DNA from: Bifidobacterium breve
GTDB lineage: Bacteria > Actinomycetota > Acidimicrobiia > Acidimicrobiales > Ilumatobacteraceae
Direction: 5' to 3'
NCBI GenBank assembly: GCA_945889575.1
Contig: CAMDBY010000002.1
Location: 1-23,647 of the forward strand
DNA length: 23,647 nt
Shown here: piece after piece, positions 15,430-21,942 of the stretch
Layout: each line of letters starts with the position of its first letter
Position numbering within the stretch: position 1 is the stretch's first letter
Translations under genes and position numbers: made by a program
Notes under the pieces: generated by a model
The model's database searches: none
Told to the model about the DNA's origin: nothing
What the model saw: only the letters and a program-made list of their open reading frames with translations

Positions 15430-16709
15430 GCCTTCCTCGCATTCTCGCAATCATGGGCTCTGGTGAAACAGCCCCCACCATGGTCACAACGCACCGTCGT
15501 TTGACGTCCCTACTTCCATCGCCCGTCAAAGCTGTCGTGCTTGACACTCCGTATGGTTTTCAGGAAAATGCACCAGAACTCGCCGCTAAAGCCGTTGAGT
15601 ATTTTAAAACATCTATCAATGTTGACTTAGGCGTGGCCGGACTAGTCAGATTACACGACACACATTTAGCTGCAGATCCGGTTGCAATCGAACGCGGGCT
15701 TCGCGCACTCGCCGACGCCGACTACATCTTTGCTGGGCCGGGCTCGCCAACATACGCATTGCGTCAGTGGGCTGGATCATCCGTCGCCCGAATCATGATT
15801 GACAAACTCAACAACGGTGGAATCGTTACGTTTGCTTCCGCTGCTGCACTCACACTCGGCAAGGCAACCGTTCCGGTGTACGAGGTGTACAAAGTCGGCC
15901 AAGATGTTCAGGCCCTTGATGGCTTGGACATTCTTGCGTGTATCGGCATCAATGCAGCCGTTATACCGCACTACGACAATACAGAAGGCGCAAACCACGA
16001 CACTCGATTCTGTTACCTCGGTGAAGCTCGTTTGCAAATGTTTGAATCTTTATTAGATACAGATACTTTCGTTCTCGGAGTCGACGAACACACTGGCTTG
16101 ATAATTGACATTGATGCAGAAACAGCCACCGTTGTTGGCAATAGCAATGTCACCATCCGTTTCCGCAGTGAATCATTCGTGTACCCAACAGGTTCAGTCA
16201 TCCCGCTTTCACTTCTGCAGTCACCCTTTTCATTGTTGACTGCATCTGGTGACGTTTCGTCCAGTCATTCCGTCGCAACGGCGCCTGTCGCGACCGGCGC
16301 ACAACCCACTCAAGCCAATTCGCTCGATGCAGCTCTCGAAGAATCGATTCAGAGATTTGACCAAGCGATGAAACAGCGCGATGCACTTGCCGCCGTCCGT
16401 GCAGTTTTGGCTCTTGAACAAGCAATGCAGGATTGGTCGATCGACACCTTGCAAAGTGATGTACTTGTCCGCGCTCGCGGCACTCTTCGTTCCATGATTA
16501 GTCAATTGGGTGACGCAGCAATTGGTGGCGTGAGGGACCCTCGTGAAGTTGTCGCTCCATTTATTGAGGCAATGCTCTCTGTTCGCGCAACCGTGCGCGC
16601 TGAAAAACGCTTCGACTTATCTGACGTGATCCGCGATGTGTTCGCTTCGCTGCAAATTGAAGTGCGCGACACACCAACTGGTGTCGAGTGGTCTCTACCA
16701 ACTGAATAA
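15426..16709 (+). CDS. S51-peptidase/cyanophycinase-like domain fused to a cysteinyl-tRNA synthetase C-terminal-like domain
   Basis: This is a 427-residue two-part protein. Residues 1 to about 270 look like a type-1 glutamine-amidotransferase-like/peptidase S51 domain: ILAIMGSGETAPTM, DYIFAGPGSPTYALRQW, the nucleophile region TFASAAALTLG (Ser138, in place of the usual GTSAGA), PHYDN with His182, and VLGVDEHTGLIID. A low-complexity linker rich in Ser, Ala and Thr spans about 273-298. Residues 300-427 resemble the helical end and final anticodon-binding module of CysRS: FIEAMLSVRATVRAEKRFDLSDVIRDVFASLQ, then IEVRDTPTGVEW. The catalytic synthetase domain (HIGH, KMSKS, zinc site) is absent. Function is unknown; a peptidase or amidase that contacts tRNA(Cys), or a domain reused for another purpose, are guesses. 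It is translationally coupled to the upstream alpha/beta hydrolase, with AGGA eight bases before its GTG. Confidence 0.8.
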   Translation: MSLPRILAIMGSGETAPTMVTTHRRLTSLLPSPVKAVVLDTPYGFQENAPELAAKAVEYFKTSINVDLGVAGLVRLHDTHLAADPVAIERGLRALADADYIFAGPGSPTYALRQWAGSSVARIMIDKLNNGGIVTFASAAALTLGKATVPVYEVYKVGQDVQALDGLDILACIGINAAVIPHYDNTEGANHDTRFCYLGEARLQMFESLLDTDTFVLGVDEHTGLIIDIDAETATVVGNSNVTIRFRSESFVYPTGSVIPLSLLQSPFSLLTASGDVSSSHSVATAPVATGAQPTQANSLDAALEESIQRFDQAMKQRDALAAVRAVLALEQAMQDWSIDTLQSDVLVRARGTLRSMISQLGDAAIGGVRDPREVVAPFIEAMLSVRATVRAEKRFDLSDVIRDVFASLQIEVRDTPTGVEWSLPTE

Positions 16710-16711
16710 AA

Positions 16712-17566
16712 TCAGATGTGATGCAGACCAGAGATTCTGGTGCGTCCACGAAGTCCAGTGACTGCGTATACAACGATAAACATCAGTGTGCCCGTGAGAA
16801 TAATGGTCGCACTTGCCGACGTGTCCAGAAAGTACGAAAGATACATGCCCGTGAAGGCTGATACGGCTCCGATAATTGGCGAAATCCATAACATTCGCGC
16901 AAAAGAGTTTGTCAACATACGCGCAACTGACGCAGGAATAACCAAGAGTGCAGAGATGAGAAGAGTTCCAATCACTCGCATCGTCACAAGGATTGTTAGC
17001 GACAAGAGCCCCATCAGCAACGCTTCAATCCATGCCACGCGCACGCCAGAAACTTGAGCGACCTCAGGATCAAATGTGGCAAAAAGGAATGCTCGGTACA
17101 GCGCCACCACGATGACGACGCTCAGAATTGCGACGGCAGAGACAGCAACAATGTCAATCGTTTTCACTCCGAGCACGCTTCCGAACAGAACGGCTTCGAT
17201 GCTCTTCTTAGCCTGGCCGTAGCGATTCAATAAGGCAAGGCCCAAAGCGAACGAGGCCGTAGTCACAACTCCGATTGCTGCATCTGCTCCAATTAATCGA
17301 CGACGTGCAATGCGGCCAATAATCACTCCGGAAGCAACTCCCCACACCCCGGCGCCGACAAAGTAATTGATATTCATCACTGCCGATGCCGCAGCACCGC
17401 CAAACACTGCATGCGACAATCCGTGTCCGATGTAGCTCATACCACGGAGCACAACAAACACGCCAAGCAAACCACACAAAGCGCCAGCAATGGTGGCCAC
17501 AATGATTCCGTTATTGAAGAACTGATAGTGAAATGGCGTAAAAAGTCCGGCAAATACAAATGACAT
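16712..17566 (-). CDS. Zinc/manganese ABC transporter permease (ABC-3 family)
   Basis: This 284-residue membrane protein has about eight to nine hydrophobic segments and the hallmarks of the ZnuB/MntB/TroC family. Near the N-terminus are LLGVFVVLRGMSYIGHGLSHAVFGG and a glycine-rich helix. In the middle is GSVLGV, and near the C-terminus RVIGTLLISALLVIPASVARML. It forms the inner-membrane channel for a divalent metal, most likely zinc or manganese. It starts two bases after the ATPase stop codon (TAACTATG) and is the last gene of the transporter operon. Its stop is two bases from the stop of the opposing S51-fusion gene, with no clear terminator between them. Confidence 0.92.
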   Translation of the reverse strand: MSFVFAGLFTPFHYQFFNNGIIVATIAGALCGLLGVFVVLRGMSYIGHGLSHAVFGGAAASAVMNINYFVGAGVWGVASGVIIGRIARRRLIGADAAIGVVTTASFALGLALLNRYGQAKKSIEAVLFGSVLGVKTIDIVAVSAVAILSVVIVVALYRAFLFATFDPEVAQVSGVRVAWIEALLMGLLSLTILVTMRVIGTLLISALLVIPASVARMLTNSFARMLWISPIIGAVSAFTGMYLSYFLDTSASATIILTGTLMFIVVYAVTGLRGRTRISGLHHI

Positions 17567-17568
17567 AG

Positions 17569-18348
17569 TTAGCCAAACCGAGACATTCGCTCAGCAATAT
17601 CAGCGCCAACACCATCGACCACGACGGGCATCCCACCATGAATGAGAACTTCCATCGGTGCACCGAAAGTTTGTTCTAGAACTTCAGGAGTCAACACTTC
17701 AACAGGCGATCCATCGGCAATGATCTCGGAATTCAAACAGACCAACCGTGGCAAGTGTGCAGCCAATCCATTCAGATCGTGTGTTGAGAGAATTATCGAA
17801 ACACCCTCATCATGAAGATCAGCAAGTAAGTGAAGCACTTCATGTCGAGTACGAACATCAACGCCTGATGTTGGTTCGTCGAGAACCAAAAGTTCCGGCC
17901 GGTGAAACAGTGCACGAGCAACGAACACTCTCTGCTGTTGACCACCAGACAATTCACGAATATGCCTATTCTCGAGGCCCCCAAGCCCAAGACGTTCCAA
18001 AACCAACAATGCATCGGCGCGCTCATCTTTTGTTACCCGCGGAAGGCGGCCAGTCGATGATCGCGTCATCGCCACTACTTCAAGAACCGTTACCGGAAAA
18101 TTCCAATCAACTGTTTCCACTTGCGGCACATACCCCATACGCAAATGAGGCTTCTTTGTTACGTGGCCCTCAACAGGAACGATTGATCCGAGAATCGCCT
18201 TCAGCAGTGTGGTCTTGCCCGAGCCAGACGGCCCAACTATGCCTACGAAGTCTCCCTTACGAATCGTGAAGTCGATTTTCTTGATTGCAAGCGTTGAGTT
18301 GTACGCACATGACATGTGCGCACATTCAACCAAAACTTCACCTATCAC
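17569..18348 (-). CDS. Zinc/manganese ABC transporter ATPase
   Basis: This is a 259-residue ABC ATPase. Walker A GPSGSGKTT is at 39-47, the Q-loop is in GYVPQVETVDWNFPVTVLEVV, the signature LSGGQQQR begins at 133, Walker B LLVLDEPTSGVD begins at 153 and the switch His190 is in ILSTHDLN. The Q-loop neighbourhood (VDWNFPVTV) is characteristic of the Mn/Zn ABC-3 ATPases such as MntA/ZnuC/TroB. It drives uptake through the permease encoded downstream. The GTG start overlaps the binding-protein stop by four bases (GTGA), so translation is coupled. Zinc versus manganese cannot be settled from this subunit. Confidence 0.93.
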   Translation of the reverse strand: MIGEVLVECAHMSCAYNSTLAIKKIDFTIRKGDFVGIVGPSGSGKTTLLKAILGSIVPVEGHVTKKPHLRMGYVPQVETVDWNFPVTVLEVVAMTRSSTGRLPRVTKDERADALLVLERLGLGGLENRHIRELSGGQQQRVFVARALFHRPELLVLDEPTSGVDVRTRHEVLHLLADLHDEGVSIILSTHDLNGLAAHLPRLVCLNSEIIADGSPVEVLTPEVLEQTFGAPMEVLIHGGMPVVVDGVGADIAERMSRFG

Positions 18349-19439
18349 TGCGGATAGTTCGCTTTGTCTGGGATCTTCGTGTCAACAGACACGGCCTTTA
18401 ACGCTGATGCGTCACCGCCGAGCGCTTCGACAATTGTGATGTAGTTAAACTTCATCAGCCCAGCCCATGAGTGATCTGCATCGCCAGGTTCTCCGGGCAA
18501 GTCATCGTCGCGCAACACATCCACATAGCGCACTCCAGTTTCCTTACCAATCTGCTCGAGTACCGGGGATGGAAACACTTCACTTCCAAAAACCGCCTTC
18601 ACCTTCTTTGACTTCACCTGGTCAATGAGAGCTGCAATATCACTTGGGGATGGCTCTTCAAAAGATTGGGGCTGAATTGCGCCAATCACTTCATATCCGT
18701 AACGAAGGGCGAAGTAAGCATATGCGTCGTGATAGGTCAGCAGTTTCCTGACATTGGCAGGAACAGTTTCTGTGCTGACTTTCATAGCGGCATCAAGGTC
18801 CATCACCAGTTTTGACACAACCACATAATTTGATTCGTACTTGTCAATATTGGAAGGATCTGCAAGAACTAAAACATCTCGAATCGTTGTCAGGTACGAC
18901 ATAACTGAGAGTGGATTTGTCCACAGGTGGGGGTTTGGCTTGCCTGATTCTTCAGGGAATGAAAAATCGTACAACCAACTACTTTGTGGAAGCGAAGACG
19001 TGCCTAGCTCGCAAATGACTGCGTCGGGTGCATTGGCCTTTGCCAACTCAAGAGTGGGGTCTTCTAATTTCAATCCATTAACAAAAATGATGTCTGCTTG
19101 CTCGAGAATTGCTGCAGCACTTGGGGGTGGTTCAAATGTATGCGAGTTAATTCCTTCAGGAACAACGCCTTTGACGACAGGTCCAACATCTCCGGCAATC
19201 ATTCCGACTAAATTTGTAATGGGAGCAACCGTAGACACAATTCTCATGGCCCTGCCCGAGACTGCGATACCAGTCAAACACTTGATACGAGCAATCTCCA
19301 GATTTTCATCTGAGTCGGCGGGCTTACTTATATTTTCGGGGCTCAGGTCGCCCTCTGGTTGTGTAGCCGAAGTTGATGAACAACTTGCCAAAGACAAGCA
19401 GGTAAGAATGAGAGCGGCAGTGGGGATGTTTATACGCAC
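18345..19439 (-). CDS. Metal ABC transporter substrate-binding lipoprotein (ZnuA/TroA-like, cluster A-I)
   Basis: This is a 364-residue lipoprotein. A short signal peptide ends in the lipobox LASC (Cys20). The binding domain starts near residue 65 (MRIVSTVAPITNLVGMIAGD). Probable metal ligands are His100 in INSHTFEPP, His171 in NPHLWTNP and His237 in YHDAYAYF, plus a C-terminal acidic residue in the DDD segment at 311-313. Three histidines and an acid match TroA/ZnuA-like sites rather than the His-His-Glu-Asp manganese set of PsaA, which favours zinc weakly. The usual His-rich loop is absent. Between lipobox and domain is an unusually long 44-residue segment with a lone Cys54. The GTG start has a -10-like TATCCT six bases away. 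The P450 gene ends only 41 bases upstream. Confidence 0.9.
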   Translation of the reverse strand: MRINIPTAALILTCLSLASCSSTSATQPEGDLSPENISKPADSDENLEIARIKCLTGIAVSGRAMRIVSTVAPITNLVGMIAGDVGPVVKGVVPEGINSHTFEPPPSAAAILEQADIIFVNGLKLEDPTLELAKANAPDAVICELGTSSLPQSSWLYDFSFPEESGKPNPHLWTNPLSVMSYLTTIRDVLVLADPSNIDKYESNYVVVSKLVMDLDAAMKVSTETVPANVRKLLTYHDAYAYFALRYGYEVIGAIQPQSFEEPSPSDIAALIDQVKSKKVKAVFGSEVFPSPVLEQIGKETGVRYVDVLRDDDLPGEPGDADHSWAGLMKFNYITIVEALGGDASALKAVSVDTKIPDKANYPQ

Positions 19440-19472
19440 CGTGTCAGGATACTTGTGCCTGAACCAAGTTCA
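19440..19472 (-). promoter_or_regulatory. Promoter and candidate operator of the metal-uptake operon
   Basis: On the minus strand TATCCT (19446-19451) is six bases from the GTG at 19439. The perfect inverted repeat TGAAC-CAA-GTTCA (19460-19472) covers about -21 to -33, where a metal-dependent repressor of the Zur or MntR/DtxR type would be expected. It does not clearly match the consensus boxes I know, so the regulator is left open. Confidence 0.45.
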
Positions 19473-19480
19473 CATGCCGA

Positions 19481-20668
19481 CTACCTGGGTGAGACCCTTA
19501 TCTGGAAAGACCGCACAGCCCGAGCAAAGATATTTGCTTCTACGTCGGGTTCGGTGACTACAGCCAAATCAGTGGCCTGTGCAGATAGCTCTCGGAACAT
19601 AGTGGTCAACACAAGCCGTGCGAGATTTGCGCCAATACAAAGATGAGTTCCGAACCCGAACGAGAGGTGCGGGTTTGGGTTCCTATGAATGTCGAACACC
19701 GATGGATTAGTAAAGACAGACTCATCACGATTCGCCGAGGGGTACAACATGATTATTCGATCACCCGCTGCGATGGACTGACCGCCAACGACATCATCAG
19801 TCAATGCCATCCGAAAGAAATTGTTCAGAGGAGTAACCCACCGCAACACTTCTTCAACTGCCGAATCAATAAGTTCTGGTTTGACAGCTAATTCTTCCCA
19901 CTGTTCCGGATGATCGATGAATGCACGAATGCCATGACTGATAGCAGTACGAGTTGTCTCAGCACCTCCAGCGATGAATAATCCCACCTCGTGAAAAATT
20001 GCTTCCGGTGGCAACTTTTGTCCATCGATTTCAGCGTGCGACCAGATTGACATGAAGTCATTTCGCGGACACGCCGACACCTCTTCCATGATCGGCATCA
20101 TTGCACCAAGAAATTCCCTGTTGGCATCAATGAATTCATTCATGATGAGTGGGTCACGCTCGCGCATGTCGGTGCGCATCAATCGTTCGCTCCATGACTT
20201 CACCTGGGGCCACATCTCTTCTGGAAAACCAAGCAAACGTGCAGTCAGACGAGCAGGCAACTGCCCAGCTAGCAACTCAACAACATCGAATTCGCCTTGT
20301 GCCACTGCTTCTGCCACAAGTTCCGCTACCAATGCCTCTACCTCTGCAGTGCGTGTTGCGACTCCAGCATGCGTGAGCTGTGGTTGCACCAACATGCGTT
20401 GCTGACGATGCCGTGGATCATCCTGAGCAATCATGTTGCTTTCGCCTGGCGACAGTACGGCTCGATACACGCCCTGTGATGAGAAAACCGACGAGCGTCG
20501 TTCAACATCCATGACGTCTGCATGGCGCGTGATACCCCACAACTTGTTCTTCTCATCTCGATATACGGGCTCATTGGCGCGCATCCACGCCCACACTTCA
20601 TGTGGATTCGATTGATATAACACCGGATCTAGTAGGTCAACGGTCATTCGTTCAGTGTCTTGGTTCAT
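19481..20668 (-). CDS. Cytochrome P450, CYP142/CYP125-like
   Basis: This 395-residue bacterial P450 has all core motifs. The I-helix oxygen-activation motif AGGAETT is at 233-239 and the ExxR is Glu273-Arg276 in VEEVLRWVTP. The heme-binding loop FGFGTHLCIGANLAR has the proximal ligand Cys344. The combination GGAETTR, EEVLRWVTPLNNFFR and HLSFGFGTHLCIG is closest, from memory, to the actinobacterial CYP142/CYP124/CYP125 group, which hydroxylates terminal methyls of branched lipids and sterol side chains. It would need a ferredoxin and reductase, not present here. It starts six bases after the acyl-CoA dehydrogenase stop and likely shares its transcript. No Shine-Dalgarno sequence is seen; an in-frame ATG at 20647 is an alternative start. 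Sterol use is an inference. Confidence 0.9.
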   Translation of the reverse strand: MNQDTERMTVDLLDPVLYQSNPHEVWAWMRANEPVYRDEKNKLWGITRHADVMDVERRSSVFSSQGVYRAVLSPGESNMIAQDDPRHRQQRMLVQPQLTHAGVATRTAEVEALVAELVAEAVAQGEFDVVELLAGQLPARLTARLLGFPEEMWPQVKSWSERLMRTDMRERDPLIMNEFIDANREFLGAMMPIMEEVSACPRNDFMSIWSHAEIDGQKLPPEAIFHEVGLFIAGGAETTRTAISHGIRAFIDHPEQWEELAVKPELIDSAVEEVLRWVTPLNNFFRMALTDDVVGGQSIAAGDRIIMLYPSANRDESVFTNPSVFDIHRNPNPHLSFGFGTHLCIGANLARLVLTTMFRELSAQATDLAVVTEPDVEANIFARAVRSFQIRVSPR

Positions 20669-20674
20669 GTCATG

Positions 20675-21844
20675 TCATTTCTGTGAAGTGGATTGCGACC
20701 ACGATTGTCCCGATTGTGGATTTGGTTCAGCTGGCAGTTTCAAAACTCGCTCACCCAAAATATTTCGCTGCACTTCTCCTGTGCCGCCGCCAATGGTAAG
20801 TGCCTTTGAAAACATATAGCCGCTGTACCAACTTTTGGATGTGATCGATTTGCCTGCAAAGGCGTCATCTTGGCCGATAACCATCGCCTGAGCTCCCGTG
20901 ATATCGCGGGCGAGCTCCATCACAGTTTGACCATGTTCATCGGCCATGATCTTTCGAATACTTGCTTCCGGACCAGGCTGTGTTCCCCGAAGCCGAGCGG
21001 TCAATGTTCGCATCCGAATGATTTCAAGAATTGTGTGTTCAATGTAAATATCTACAAGGCGGTGGCGCAATATTCGATTCGTAATACCTAGTTTTCTGGC
21101 CTCAGCGATGACATCAAGTGCTGTTGGACCATTGCCCCACAACACACCCCCTGTAGACAACGAGACTCGCTCATTACCCAAGGTGACTTTTGCTAAACGC
21201 CACCCATCATTCACGTCGCCAACCACATTGGCATGAGGTATTCGCACGTCAGTAAAGAACACTTCATTAAAACTTTCCGCACCCGCAATGTTCTTGATGG
21301 TGCGAATTTCAATTCCAGGCAAGTCCATCGGGCAAATGAAGTACGAAATGCCTTTGTGCTTCGGAGCATCAGGATCAGTTCGAGCAATCAGAATTCCGAA
21401 TTTTGAATAATGAGCACCTGTGGTCCACACCTTTTGGCCATTAACAATCCATTCGTCACCGTCACGCACTGCGCGTGTGCTCAAACTTGCTAAATCACTT
21501 CCCGCACCGGGTTCTGAAAATAGTTGACACCAAATTTCCTCTGCAGTTAGGGCAGGCATGACATAGCGATCTTTTTGTTCCTGAGTTCCAGCAAAAATAA
21601 TTGTGGGCGCAGCCCATCCAATTCCTATTTGGTTTGATGGTCGCGACACGCCAGCACGTGCCAACTCGTCATCAATTATCAATTGATGAACTGGGTCTGC
21701 TCCGAGCCCCCATGGCTCTGGCCAATGCGGAGCGACATATCCCGATTCCGCAAGTTGAACATTTGTGGGGTGCGGATGGGTTGCAAGCCATTCACGAATG
21801 ACTAGCCGCCGCGAATCATCATTTCCCGGGAGCAATTCATCCAT
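20675..21844 (-). CDS. Acyl-CoA dehydrogenase (FadE-like), lacking the canonical C-terminal glutamate
   Basis: The 389-residue flavoenzyme is full length for the family. FAD/substrate motifs are WCQLFSEPGAGSDLASLSTRA and IVNGQKVWTTGAHYSKFGILIARTD, followed by GISYFICPMDLPGIEIR and FNEVFFTDVRIPHANVVGD. Near the C-terminus TIGGGTGEVQRNILGERVLKLP occupies the place where medium-chain enzymes have YEGT, so the usual base Glu is Gly here. The base may be elsewhere, as in some family branches, or this may be one half of a heteromeric enzyme. The frame is open to an ATG at 21868, but I prefer ATG at 21844, which has TACTCT six bases upstream. P450 follows after six bases. A paralogous dehydrogenase lies across the divergent promoter. 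Confidence 0.9.
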   Translation of the reverse strand: MDELLPGNDDSRRLVIREWLATHPHPTNVQLAESGYVAPHWPEPWGLGADPVHQLIIDDELARAGVSRPSNQIGIGWAAPTIIFAGTQEQKDRYVMPALTAEEIWCQLFSEPGAGSDLASLSTRAVRDGDEWIVNGQKVWTTGAHYSKFGILIARTDPDAPKHKGISYFICPMDLPGIEIRTIKNIAGAESFNEVFFTDVRIPHANVVGDVNDGWRLAKVTLGNERVSLSTGGVLWGNGPTALDVIAEARKLGITNRILRHRLVDIYIEHTILEIIRMRTLTARLRGTQPGPEASIRKIMADEHGQTVMELARDITGAQAMVIGQDDAFAGKSITSKSWYSGYMFSKALTIGGGTGEVQRNILGERVLKLPAEPNPQSGQSWSQSTSQK

Positions 21845-21864
21845 ACATTCAGAGTAGGCGCCCA
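21845..21864 (-). promoter_or_regulatory. Candidate leaderless promoter of the acyl-CoA dehydrogenase/P450 unit
   Basis: On the minus strand TACTCT (21851-21856) is six bases from the ATG at 21844. Directly upstream is TGGGCGCC (21857-21864), which also precedes the -10 of the divergent SDR gene. Confidence 0.45.
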
Positions 21865-21892
21865 GCAATTCTTAATGGTCAGCCAGAGTTCC

Positions 21893-21942
21893 TGGACGCC
21901 TCAAATCGGAGTCTCTATGGGCGCCCGACTACGGTTGCTGGA
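21893..21942 (+). promoter_or_regulatory. Candidate leaderless promoter of the SDR/acyl-CoA dehydrogenase unit
   Basis: TACGGT (21930-21935) is seven bases from the ATG at 21943, inside the nonamer ACTACGGTT also found before the gene at 10047. Upstream lie TGGGCGCC (21918-21925) and a one-mismatch copy TGGACGCC (21893-21900). Confidence 0.45.

Noticed and set aside
16727..16741. Inverted repeat ACCAGA-GAT-TCTGGT near the converging ends of the S51 fusion and permease genes
   Set aside because: It is inside the permease coding sequence, the stem is only six pairs and no T tract follows on either strand, so it is not a convincing terminator.
17748..18269. A 173-codon frame antisense to the ABC ATPase gene
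   Set aside because: The ATPase has every expected motif in the other strand; the antisense product has no recognisable pattern.
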